From Niebla homalea (Eukaryota; Ascomycota; Lecanoromycetes; Lecanorales; Ramalinaceae), in assembly GCA_019925105.1 (NCBI GenBank), contig JAHGAU010000017.1, positions 558,001 to 622,000 of the forward strand: a stretch of DNA of 64,000 nt, written 5' to 3'. Below are positions 32,692 to 42,999 of the stretch, piece by piece. The notes beneath the pieces were generated by a model. The model saw only the letters and a program-made list of their open reading frames with translations, was not told the origin of the DNA and did no database searches. Positions within the stretch are counted from its first letter, which is position 1, and each line of letters begins with the position of its first letter. A program made the position numbers and the translations under genes.

Positions 32692-35600
32692 ATGTTAATA
32701 GCATACCACGAGGAGGCAGCCCCCGAGCTCCAACCGGTGAAATCTTTCTCTCAAGTCCCCTACGACCCAATACCTAATACGCCAGTATCCGCTACTTTTC
32801 GCTTCTTGGATAGACTTCACAGAAAGCAGCATACACTGCCCGAGCACCCTAGAGATCCATCGCCTCATCGATCCTCCCAGGATACTGTACGACCTTCAGA
32901 CGCAGGACGCGAAGTCGGCAGCAGCAAGCGCAAACACAAGCATGTCTATATCACCCGCAATTTTCGCAATGATGCATTGAAAATCCCCCATCCTTCCTCA
33001 CCAGTCTCCCCAAAGAGCGACTCCAGAAGGAGCTCCACCCTTACTTTCGACCTTGAGAAGGAAGAGGATCTCCCAAAGCCGAAGCTTTCACAACGACCAC
33101 GCCACATACCCATTCGGATTCCAGCCTTCGCCTATCCCTCAGGCCTTGATTTCCCATCCACCTCTCCGATAGTGTTTCCCCCAACTCCTTCCCCTTCAAT
33201 AAGCACCCCAAGTACTCCCAGACACTCCTTGAGACTTACACGTTCTCTCGAGGACTTCGCCGCAGTCATGTCACGACCCACAACCAGCGAAAGCTTGGTG
33301 AGCACAGCTGAATCGAATCATTCCGCTTTCGCTCCAGAACAAACTTATGAGAACCGGCCTAGACCCAATCCTGGGACGTATCTAGCGGATATGAATAGCA
33401 GCAGCGAATCCAGTCTCAATCAAGCCGTTCAGGAAGCCCCAACTGATGTGAATGAGATCAACAAGCAAAGGAGAGCTGACCCGCCCCAGGCTTTTTCGGC
33501 TGAGCCGCTCAATCCCGGTACACAAACACCAGCAACTGCTACAAGTGCGACAAACATGTCTGGGCTGGTGTGCAACGTCCACAGATGTACGGGCAAGGAG
33601 CCACATGGGCGGGTGGGAGCCACGACCACCATACTCGGCGACCGATTATACGTCTTTGGAGGACGGATCGTGTCCCGGCGCAGACCCTATCTCACGTCCG
33701 ATACGTACGAGCTAGATCTGGTTCGAAGGCACTGGACAAAGCTTCAGGTAACAGGGCAGGTGCCAGCGCCTAGATACTTTCACAGCGTATGCGCTTTGGG
33801 AGATTCGAAGCTAATTTGCTATGGGGGGATGTCGCCTTCGCCTAGTCAAACGTCAGGAGAGAGTGTGCAGCGTAATGTCGATCCAAACGTGGAAATGGTG
33901 GTGATGTCTGATATCCACGTCTTCGATGCGCCGACCAGGACATGGACGCACATTGGGACTGCTGACACCCCACCTGGTCGGTATGCCCATTGCGCTGCTG
34001 TACTGCCATCGACGGCCACTTTTGCATCTGCGAATGCACCTCTTTCCGCCATCCTCCACAATCCACCATCATCAGTCCCTAATCAGGGGAGCCTTGGTCT
34101 TGCTATAGATGGCACGGGTGGTGCTGAGATGATTGTGGTTGGAGGTCAAGATAGTGATAACAAGTACATCGACGCCGTTAGCGTCTTCAATCTACGCAGT
34201 CTCAAGTGGACCGATACAACATCGCTACCAAGATCCTGCGGCGCCTACAGGAGTGTCGTCACACCATTAGTAGGAATGTCGCCGATGAAGATCGGCAAGG
34301 GCGTGGAGCAGGATGACCATCCAGACAATACTAATGGAAACCCAGAAAGACCGGAGCCAACATCCTCAATGCTCATCTATTCCAATTACAACTTCTTGGA
34401 TGTCAAGCTTGAACTTCAAGTGCGAATGCCAAATGGCTCGCTTGTGGAGAAAGCAATGAGAGGGCCTGTCTCGCCTCCAGGTTTGCGCTTTCCGAACGGA
34501 GACGTCCTGGACAATCACTTTATAGTCAGCGGTACCTACCTCACCTCATCGAAGCATGAGTATGCTTTGTGGGCCCTGGATCTGGGGTCTCTGGAATGGA
34601 GTCGAATTGATGCTGGAGGCGGTATCTTCTCCCAAGGCAGCTGGAACAGGGGAGTCTTGTGGGCCCGTCGCAACACCTTTGTCATCCTGGGTAACCGAAA
34701 GCGCTCCCTGGTAGAGGATTACAACCATCGAAGAATCAACTTTTCGAACATGTGTATGGTCGAATTGGAAGCTTTCGGCCTTTACGACAATCCCAGACGA
34801 ATCCGACCAACGTCCAATTATACCTCTATAAGTGCGCCAATATTACCGCCTTCAGTATCTTGCAAGACTGTAGGCCATGGAGGTCAGCCGCTCCCCACAG
34901 CTGCCGTCGACCTTGGTACAACAGCAATGAACATTCGCGACTTGGCAGATATGGACCTGCTCGCTATTGGTGGCGAGCGAATACCCGTAAACTCCTACAT
35001 CTTGTCCCGAAGATGGGGCCCCTACTTTGTGAAGCTCCTCCGTGAGACAGGAGGTCCCTTTGCCGGTATCCAAAGTGACGCAGCATCCTCCTCTGATGGT
35101 GGGACCCTCCGCACCGCCAACCTCAATACCGCCACTGCCTCGCTCGCCTCCCGCAACTCCTCTATCACAATCACCCCTTCTATCACAACCGGCCACTCCG
35201 TCGCCCCCTCCACCGTCACAGGCATGACCGGCATGTCCTCCAATTCCGGATCCACCCTCACAGCAGCGACATCCCTCGATCCACCATCCATACAATCCCT
35301 CCCGGCCTCAGGCCGCCCCCGCCAGCTCTACCTACCCCACACCCTGCTCACGCTTCGCTCCCTAGTCCACTACCTCTACACATCCTCCCTCCCCGCACCC
35401 GGCCACCACCTTTGCACCCCACAGATCCTCTGCTCGCTTCTCCAACTCAGTCGCCCATACCGCATCGAAGGCCTGCAAGAAGCCACCGTCGAGCGCCTCC
35501 ACCAGATCCTCGATTCCCGCAACGCCACCGCCGTCTTCAACGCCGCTGCCATGGCTGCAGGCGGTGGGAGGGGTACTGGCACCGCATTCGGCAAGGAGGG

Positions 35601-36075
35601 GGATGCTCTGAACGATATGGCTGAGGATTTTCAGAGCGGACTGACCATCACGCGGTTGCAGGCGCGAAATCATGCGCAGTCCACGCGGGAGGGATCGAAT
35701 GACGGGAGTGAGGTGTCGGATACGAGTAGCGAGTTCAGCAGCAGCACGACGTCGTTGTCGAATGCGAGTGAGGATAGCTTCGCTGCCGGTGCTGCTGGCG
35801 CTAATAGCGCGCGGAAGACGAAGAAGGCTAATGGTGAGGAGGGCGAGATCTGGGCTGGTGGGATGAGCTGTACCGTGGGAATCCAGAAGCGCGGCTTGAG
35901 GGGCTTGATGGAAGGGAGGAGGATTAGGGAAAAGGAACGGGGGAGAGCCGTCGGTGGGCTGGGGAGTCCGAATGTGAATGGCGTTGGGCATGCGAATGGG
36001 GTGGGGAATTCTGGTGGAGGGGCCAGTGGAGTGGGTAATGTGAATGGGGATGCGGTTGGGTTGGGAATTGTTTGA
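32692..36075 (+). CDS. mds3: Kelch-repeat / BTB-like protein, Mds3/Pmd1 family
   Basis: Single exon, 1127 residues. The family comprises yeast Mds3/Pmd1 (negative regulators of sporulation) and Candida Mds3 (pH response and TOR-linked morphogenesis). An N-terminal 280-residue Ser/Pro-rich disordered region is followed by kelch-type blades from about residue 304: HGRVGATTTILGDRLYVFGG, WTKLQVTGQVPAPRYFHSVCALG, TPPGRYAHCAAVLP, MIVVGGQDSDNKYIDAVSVF. A BTB-like part starts near 748 (LADMDLLAIGGERIPVNSYI, LSRRWGPYFVKLLRE). It is interrupted by a Ser/Thr-rich insert and resumes with LYLPHTLLTLRSLVHYLYTSSLP near 880. The tail is Gly/Asn-rich (NGVGHANGVG). The start is the ATG at 32692 (MLIAYHEEA); upstream in-frame sequence has only GTG. 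Likely a cytoplasmic scaffold in nutrient and pH signalling, by family. Confidence 0.85.
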   Translation: MLIAYHEEAAPELQPVKSFSQVPYDPIPNTPVSATFRFLDRLHRKQHTLPEHPRDPSPHRSSQDTVRPSDAGREVGSSKRKHKHVYITRNFRNDALKIPHPSSPVSPKSDSRRSSTLTFDLEKEEDLPKPKLSQRPRHIPIRIPAFAYPSGLDFPSTSPIVFPPTPSPSISTPSTPRHSLRLTRSLEDFAAVMSRPTTSESLVSTAESNHSAFAPEQTYENRPRPNPGTYLADMNSSSESSLNQAVQEAPTDVNEINKQRRADPPQAFSAEPLNPGTQTPATATSATNMSGLVCNVHRCTGKEPHGRVGATTTILGDRLYVFGGRIVSRRRPYLTSDTYELDLVRRHWTKLQVTGQVPAPRYFHSVCALGDSKLICYGGMSPSPSQTSGESVQRNVDPNVEMVVMSDIHVFDAPTRTWTHIGTADTPPGRYAHCAAVLPSTATFASANAPLSAILHNPPSSVPNQGSLGLAIDGTGGAEMIVVGGQDSDNKYIDAVSVFNLRSLKWTDTTSLPRSCGAYRSVVTPLVGMSPMKIGKGVEQDDHPDNTNGNPERPEPTSSMLIYSNYNFLDVKLELQVRMPNGSLVEKAMRGPVSPPGLRFPNGDVLDNHFIVSGTYLTSSKHEYALWALDLGSLEWSRIDAGGGIFSQGSWNRGVLWARRNTFVILGNRKRSLVEDYNHRRINFSNMCMVELEAFGLYDNPRRIRPTSNYTSISAPILPPSVSCKTVGHGGQPLPTAAVDLGTTAMNIRDLADMDLLAIGGERIPVNSYILSRRWGPYFVKLLRETGGPFAGIQSDAASSSDGGTLRTANLNTATASLASRNSSITITPSITTGHSVAPSTVTGMTGMSSNSGSTLTAATSLDPPSIQSLPASGRPRQLYLPHTLLTLRSLVHYLYTSSLPAPGHHLCTPQILCSLLQLSRPYRIEGLQEATVERLHQILDSRNATAVFNAAAMAAGGGRGTGTAFGKEGDALNDMAEDFQSGLTITRLQARNHAQSTREGSNDGSEVSDTSSEFSSSTTSLSNASEDSFAAGAAGANSARKTKKANGEEGEIWAGGMSCTVGIQKRGLRGLMEGRRIREKERGRAVGGLGSPNVNGVGHANGVGNSGGGASGVGNVNGDAVGLGIV

Positions 36076-36452
36076 CGATGATCACGATGCGAGGCTTTAT
36101 TTTACATTGAATTCGTGGGGATTCATCATGATACGTTGAGATATGACGTTGCGTCGGTCGTCATGTTGGCGGGATATGCATGCGGTATTGATACCAGGTA
36201 GATACTATCTTGGTCCTCTTGCTGGACGTAAATAACTCATGAAGTAATAGACTTTTTGGAATCCGTGCCAAAATGATTACGCTCGTGAGTCCCAGCAGCC
36301 GGAAGCTCCCTGCTCATGGATAGGCAACATATCTAGAGACTAGGATGAACGCCATCGTATGCAAATGTCACGCACGCTCCTGATCCTTGTTCCAAATTCA
36401 AAATGCAATACCTTTCCAGTCTTCTCAGGAACAGCCCCAGCTTCTCAAAAGC
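36076..36452. other. Convergent 3' intergenic gap
   Basis: 377 bp between the ends of the Mds3-like gene and spt5. Nothing beyond the presumed termination regions was seen. Confidence 0.4.
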
Positions 36453-39400
36453 CTACGGACTCGGCGTGCCCTCTTCATACCTAGGCCCCGCATCATCCCC
36501 CGTCCACCCCGGCGTCTCCGGCAAGCCCCCAAACGGCGTCGGCGCATCACCCGAGAACTTCGGCGTCTGGCCCATGCCACCACCACCTTCCCTGGGCGTA
36601 TGTCCTGCATACCCACCATGGCTCGCCCCAGGGGTGGGCGCCGAGCCCGCAAACTCCTTGCCAGGGGTGGGGGCATCGTATGCCCTCACACTGCCACTAC
36701 CTTGCTGCTGGCGATTTGAGTACGAGGATTCTCCGCCGCCGCCGCCGTACCCAGGGGTCCTGGAACCGCCACCGGCACCGCCAAAGGGATCATGCGTGAA
36801 GGAGGAGGAAGTGGCGGTGGGGTTCCAGGCCGGTGTTCTTTGACCGCCACCGCCACCGTACGCGGTGCGACTGCCGTCGGCGTACGGGTTGACTGTTCGA
36901 GAGCCGTCGGCGGGGGCGTAGGCTGGGGTGCGGGAGCCAGTGGGGGCTTGCTGCCATGCGGGGGTACGGGCGGACGATGATGACGATTGTTGCCAGGCAG
37001 GGGTGCGACCGCCAGCACCGGACCAGGCTGGAGTACGGCCGCCGGCGAGAGGGAGCGGGGTGCGGCTGCCGGCAAAATCGGGGACGCCCCCACCGCCGGG
37101 GGTGCGGGAGCCGAAGGTTTGGTGGTTGAGGGAGGGTGGTGCGAGGTTGGGGGCGCCGCCTCGGCCGCGCGCAGAGGCGAAGCGGGCGTAGTCGACTTTT
37201 TGGCCAGTCAAAGGGCTGTGGTGTAATGGTTAGCAGAGAGGCAGAGCAGAGATAAGTGGGATCATAGATGGACATACTCGGTAAAGCCAAGGGTGTCCTT
37301 CTGCACTGTAATCGTCTTGCCCTTCGTATGCAGTTCCACCCGAGCCTCAGTGGCAGTGGTGTCTTTGACGATCCCGAGTAGTCCTTTCCAAGGGCCCTTC
37401 TTGACAGTCACAGTCTGGCCAAGAGCGCGGTCTCGACCACCAAAGGATTTTGGCGGAGCCATTGCGCCATTGGCATTACCATTGGCGCCATTCCGCGTTA
37501 GTGCAGGATTCATCTTGGTGAGGTCCGGTCCTGTACTGCCACTCTGTGCTACTCGACCACCCTTGGCTGCCGTTACTTGGACGTTTGTCGCGCGTACAAC
37601 GATGATGCCAGAGTCCTCCGTCTGCTCGCGATTGTGCAGGAAGAGGAAAGATCGGTAGATGTGTAAAACGTCGCCAATCCTTTGCTCACCACCAACTTCC
37701 CGAACTCGGTCGTCCATTCGGATTTCTGAGCCAAGCCGATCGGTTGCAACGGCGTGCCTCCGCCTTTCCATCTTGTTTGATATTTGCGAAGGAAGCACGG
37801 ACCGTATTGAGCCGTTTTGATCGAGAACACGAAGAGATTCGCGGTCGACCTTGGTGACACAGCCGACCGTTGCTGGATCGAGCTGTACTAGGTCGTGTAT
37901 ATCGTACCTACCCAGGCCACCGGCAACACCAGAGTCGCTGGCTTCTCGCAGGTCTTTGCTGAAGACGCTGATCTCCTGAAGACTGAGATCACTCAGAAGG
38001 GTGACAGTGTCTCCTTGAATGCCAACCACCATGCCCACCTCATCTCGATACTTGCTGCCGCCTATGACTTTGACATGATCGCCTTCCTTGAAACGCTTTC
38101 GAAGTCCCTTTTGGGGCACTTCAATTTGCTGGCCTCGTAGATCCCCGTCGGTAACACTGATGGTCACAATGTCACCCCGAACGGAGACGGCCTTGCCCAC
38201 AACCCCTGACTGCTCGCCTTCATAGACTTCGACGAAATCACCAGGCAAATAGTTCTCGTTCGCGCCGCCCTTCTTGAGCGTTTGAGCAAGAGCGCTTAAG
38301 TCCAGGTCCTCGGTGCCATCCTCTTTTTCGGTAGTGAACCTGGTCACTTCCTCCAACGTAGGATTGACATTCTCCGTCACGAGATACTGGATTTTGACAT
38401 CCTTGATCAGGTAGCCGTTGCTATATGTATCCCCCAGGTACGTCCAGCTCTTTTTGTCAAATGATGACGTTTGCTGAAGGTATCTCTGATGTTTTTTCTT
38501 GGCCTCGATGTCGCTGAATAGGCGTGGCGGGGGTCGTACAGATGCGTTATTCAGACCCATGGCACCAGCGCGTTTGCGCTTTTGAAGTTCGCCTTTTATA
38601 CCACCATTCACCATGGGCGCGTTATTATCCTCATTCTGTCCATAATCAAGGCGAGGCACAATCTTCAATGTAGCTTCGAGCCCGTTGGTTTCGACCTCAT
38701 CGATTTGAGCGAGATCACCAGCATACTTTCCCCGTTTCAGGCGGACATAGCTATCGACCGTGAGCGACTCTGTTTTGGTGACGCGGAGCAGATCCGGCAT
38801 TTCTTTGATTGGAACCAGCACAATCTTGGTGCGGGGATAGACATTCATGATCCCGTCCAGCGCAAACAGGACGTCGGCTTGTCGACGGGCTTCCAGATAG
38901 ACATAACCAGCCATAGAACCGCTTCTTTCAAAGGCGGATATGATTGGTAGAGCACCCCTGGTGCCGCCTCGCTCTTCTATTCGCTTGGTCAAAGCAAAGA
39001 TGATTTCTTTCTCCTTCCCGGGCTTGCACTTCACTCCCCAAATGCTGGGATCATCAACGCTCGGTAGCAGTAGGCGCCTGGACACGACTCCAACATCTGC
39101 TGCGGCTGCTGTCCTCCGCCCATACTTCTCTCTAAGCAAGGCGGCTTGCTCTTCAGCATCGAGCTGCTGCTTTTTTTCTCTCTCCCTGTCTAATTCCCTG
39201 TGCCGTCGATCATCAGTGGGCGCTCCGTCTGGCAGATCTGCCAAATCGTCCGGATGTGTATCTGCAATAAAGGGATCTGCTTGAAGCTCTTCGTCTTCCT
39301 CGTCTCCTTCATCTTCCTCGTCCACCTCGGCCTCGACATCAAGATATTGATTTCGGGGATCTCTTCGCGCTCTCTTTCGTGGCCGACGCTGGAGAGTGTT

Positions 39401-39822
39401 AGCATACTTCTTTGAGAAGTTTAGAGCTACTGTCATACTGAGATAGCGTCTTCTTCGTCCTCATCGTCTTCGTCTTCTTCTTCTTCATCCTCCTCATCTT
39501 CATCGTCGCCTACACCATTCCTGGTGTCGCCCTCCTCTTTGATGTCATCCTCATCATCTCTAAGACTTGGGGAGCCATCTCCTCTGAGCTGTTTGCCGTT
39601 TTTCGATGGGATCGTCCGATCCTCTTCGCTGTCATCATCTTCCACACGCTCGCTACTTTTGGTGGGAGCTTTCTTGCGATTCGTGTTACCGTTTGGCTTC
39701 GTGTTGAGCTCACGCTCAGAGCCTCGGGAGCTCTCATTCTCGGAATCAGCGCCAGGCTGTGGATTGAAGTCAGCTGCTTCATCGGATTCAGACCCAAAGT
39801 CTTGGTCCAGAATCGAAGCCAT
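36453..39822 (-). CDS. spt5: Transcription elongation factor Spt5
   Basis: Three minus-strand exons: 39439-39822, 37278-39388 and 36453-37215, 1085 residues. Spt5 with Spt4 forms DSIF, which clamps RNA polymerase II and promotes elongation, capping and mRNA processing. Order of parts: acidic N-terminus ([16 protein letters not shown], long Asp/Glu run); [29 protein letters not shown] domain ([40 protein letters not shown]); KOW motifs ([80 protein letters not shown]); and a C-terminal region with about ten S/G-R-T-P-A-W/Y-type repeats ending in [11 protein letters not shown]. The start at 39822 is the first ATG; the frame upstream has only TTG. Introns are 50 and 62 nt. The joins give EDAIS-RRPRKR and LGFTD-PLTGQK. 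Confidence 0.96.
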
Positions 39823-40737
39823 GCTGATTGCTCTTCTCAAAACCGAAACTGCCTAGGGGTGACAGAACTGCTTGAAAAGAAGCGTAACGTTATTCTCAGC
39901 ATGGGAGTACATGGAATTCCAGAAATGTTCTTTGTCTCAGTCATGCTATTCGATATGCCAAGAGCTTAGATAGCGGAAGCTAGCCTACTTCGAGAGACAA
40001 TATGCCTATCGGAAAAACTATTATCCGTGCGCGTCTTGTTTCAACTTCATGAAGTCAAGAAGATAGTTTATGCCAGCCTCATGCTTCATCAATTGCAGAC
40101 ACGGATATTCATGAGGATATGGCGAATCGACTCACGATTACGTGATACTTATGGAAGAGTCCGACTGGTCCGTGATTGCTATGACGTTTCAGCGACAATA
40201 ATATGATGGCTTGGAAATTGAGCTCCGCTGCTGTGCCTGAGGCTGTGCTGGCGAATCGTTGATTTGACCATTCAAAGCCTCCCGATCCCCCCATTATTGC
40301 CAGATCAGCCCAAAGTATTGGCTGCGATTCTCTATTTTGACAGGTTCTTTCGCATTGTGCCACGAGAATTACTTTCGCGAAAATGCGCCCTTTTTCTCAC
40401 TGCCCTTGGAGGCTGACGCAGCAGGGTTCGGTCAGGCTGGATGACACGATGGAAGATATGAAGTCTCCTCCTGCTCCTTCCCACCATCATTTCTCCACTG
40501 TTGCGAATACCGCTATTTTATCCTTTTCTTGAAACCTACTTTTGCATCAAAATTCTCTGTGGATCACAGCAACGGGCACAGGAAAGTATGCACATCCTGC
40601 AAAAAAAACCACATATTCAATTCTGCCAATCTTCGCCTTGTGGCAACGAAAAGCTCGTGAAAAGCTTCTGAGCACTCTTTCTCCACGCTCCAGCGTACAC
40701 AAGCTCGAAACCTCTCATCGAAACCAATTATCCAGCC
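39823..40737. promoter_or_regulatory. Divergent promoter region (spt5 / 40738 gene)
   Basis: 915 bp between divergent start codons. CT- and CA-rich stretches before 40738 look like a fungal 5' leader. No coding domain or repeat was recognised. Confidence 0.4.
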
Positions 40738-41529
40738 ATGTACGCGAACACTACGGACATGGAGCCTTCATTTGATTCACTCTATTATGGGACACAAAAT
40801 AATCGCTCTCAAAGATCGTTGGCTTTGAGGAAACCTCAAAAACTTCTTTCTTCTGTCAGAGGGTTGGTCCATCGGAGTAGCCGAAGCGTCAACATCCCCA
40901 CCAGCAAGTCTCACAACAGCCTCTCCGTTGATCAGACTTCTTGGCCTCCACGGTCCCGGTCATTGAACAGCGCCAGCCAGTCCTCCTACTGGACGCAACG
41001 TGGCAGAACGCCGGGCATGGATGACTACTTGACCCTGGCTGAGCTCGAAGGTGTATGGGTGACTCAAGGTCCGTATGTGGGCTGCCCGGAAGCTCCACAA
41101 AGGTCAAAAGACTATACCTACATTGAACCAGTCGAAGCCCCAACAATCACCAAACACCAAATTCCAGTCGAATTGCCAAAGCCTCCCCTACCGCAGCTGC
41201 GAATTCCGTCCAACAACTCTCCAACGCCGACACAGGTCGAACACACCGACAACGATTACGTGGATCACGGCCCTTTCCTAGAATCACGATCATACGCTTC
41301 CTCGCCACTCGCTCTTCACCACCTCCAATCAGAATATTCGGAACAGGCATCACCCATACCGTCCCCCTCAGTCACAACGATAAGAAATGCCGTTGTGAGC
41401 GGCATCCTTCATCCTGCACTTCGTCCGTCCCCCTACCTCGGCGCTGATAGCCCCGAGCCGAATTTTCGAGTCCAGAGCCGCTTTGCTGTCAACGTACCGT
41501 CCAGCAACTGGACCTATGGAAAAGTTTAA
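40738..41529 (+). CDS. Uncharacterised Ser/Pro-rich protein
   Basis: Single exon, 263 residues, ATG at 40738. I do not recognise the family. The sequence is Ser/Pro/Gln-rich and probably disordered. One more ordered stretch reads DDYLTLAELEGVWVTQGPYVG. Short peptides such as RSRSLNSASQSSYW could be phosphorylation sites. It has no signal peptide or membrane segment. The codon use and uninterrupted length favour a real gene; expression evidence would be needed to be sure. Confidence 0.55.
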   Translation: MYANTTDMEPSFDSLYYGTQNNRSQRSLALRKPQKLLSSVRGLVHRSSRSVNIPTSKSHNSLSVDQTSWPPRSRSLNSASQSSYWTQRGRTPGMDDYLTLAELEGVWVTQGPYVGCPEAPQRSKDYTYIEPVEAPTITKHQIPVELPKPPLPQLRIPSNNSPTPTQVEHTDNDYVDHGPFLESRSYASSPLALHHLQSEYSEQASPIPSPSVTTIRNAVVSGILHPALRPSPYLGADSPEPNFRVQSRFAVNVPSSNWTYGKV

Positions 41530-42999
41530 TGGACCAATGATTTGAGCCCAAGGAGTTGAAGGACAGCGGCATTGACACGAGCACTTTCGCAGAGACCTGC
41601 GTGTCTCCCGATGAGACGTTTAAATTTGAACGGCGTCTTGCGGTCTACACAACCTGTCCATTGACAGCATGTAGTGGGATAGGGTTGGCGCTTTGCGGAA
41701 CAATCGTAAGGTATACTTGAGGCAGGTGACTCCTCGTCCATAGTCGGGAACCCAATTTGATTGAAATCTCTCATGTATCAAGTACCATGCATCGTGATGT
41801 CATTTTGAGTGGGTAATACAAAAAATCCCACGCGAGTCTGTGGGCGGTACCATCATTCTTGATGCAGTCCTACAGGAGAGGCTCGTCCAACATCTCACAC
41901 TAGTCGTTTTTGTCCTAGCTAAGACAAAGCCAAAATTGACCAACGACATACCTTTTATTACCCTTTTCCTCCAAGTACCAACACACGAACAGCCCAAGTC
42001 TTGCCGTCCTAGCTAAGAGTGACGACGGCATCTCGATGATATTATCATGATCCTTATACTTGCCAGGCAATAAGGAGCCTTGGGTTACAGGACCCACACA
42101 AGCGCTGCGCAAGCGCTGAAAAGTTCAAAATGCGCCTACACTAGCCAACCATCTCAAGAAACAACTTGTCTCGATATTTTCCGATTTGACCCAAGGAACG
42201 CGACCAGCCGCGATGAGAGACTTGTGTCTACGCGGAATGTCAGCCCAATTCGCAAGTTCCTCTCATGCATAACACCCAAGGAGCGGTCCTCATTGGGCGT
42301 CTTCCATCTTGACTGGAAGCGCATAACGCGCTATCCGCTTGCCGTCTTTTCGCATAGATCCGATTATCTCTTGACTTTACTCCTAGCGCCTCACAAAAGA
42401 CTCATGTCAGCGCAATAGGGTATCTCCTTACCTCAATCTTATCTAGTCCAAAGGTTTTCGAGTCTTTGCCGAGCACCTTGCGCCAAATATATGCAGGTCC
42501 CAATAACATTGGCATGCGCTGGCGAGGAGCTTGCCGACATCAGTGGCACATCACCGATATCTTTTCCACTCTGCCCACAGAGCCTGACCAGATCGGAGAT
42601 GCAGTACCCCGCCCCCATACAAGCACTGGCACCAGCTGGCTCCATGTTTCCTTCCCCGGCATTCTATTCGACGCTTTCCCTCCCAATACCAGTTGCTGAC
42701 GCGCATGAACTAAGACTTTCTCCGGGGATACGCACACCTCGTAGATCCATCAACTTTGTACTCCGCTTATTGCTTGCTTTCAAAAGCGCTCACTTAAACA
42801 GCTCATTGAAAATCGTTTCTTATGTGGTCCAAGCTTTCTCGAGCTGGTCCTTTTATGGGCCAAGCGATCGCAGTCCTCCTTATGACGATGATCCGATCCT
42901 CAGCCATTGCTGTCTTTCCTGGAAGATCGTGGTTGCAGTAATCTTTTTTGATAATCATATGTTTAACATGAATACTTCGACATGCTCACGCATAACCTC
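41530..42999. other. Intergenic, no supported gene
   Basis: 1.47 kb between the 40738 gene and the membrane-protein gene. The longest frame (42491-43033, 180 codons, plus) has no recognisable domain, overlaps the start of the next gene and lacks a convincing structure. Short minus frames at 41526-42112 are similarly unsupported. Confidence 0.4.

Noticed and set aside
36387..37226. Gly/Pro-rich frames on both strands
   Set aside because: Shadows of the repetitive Spt5 C-terminal region in other frames.
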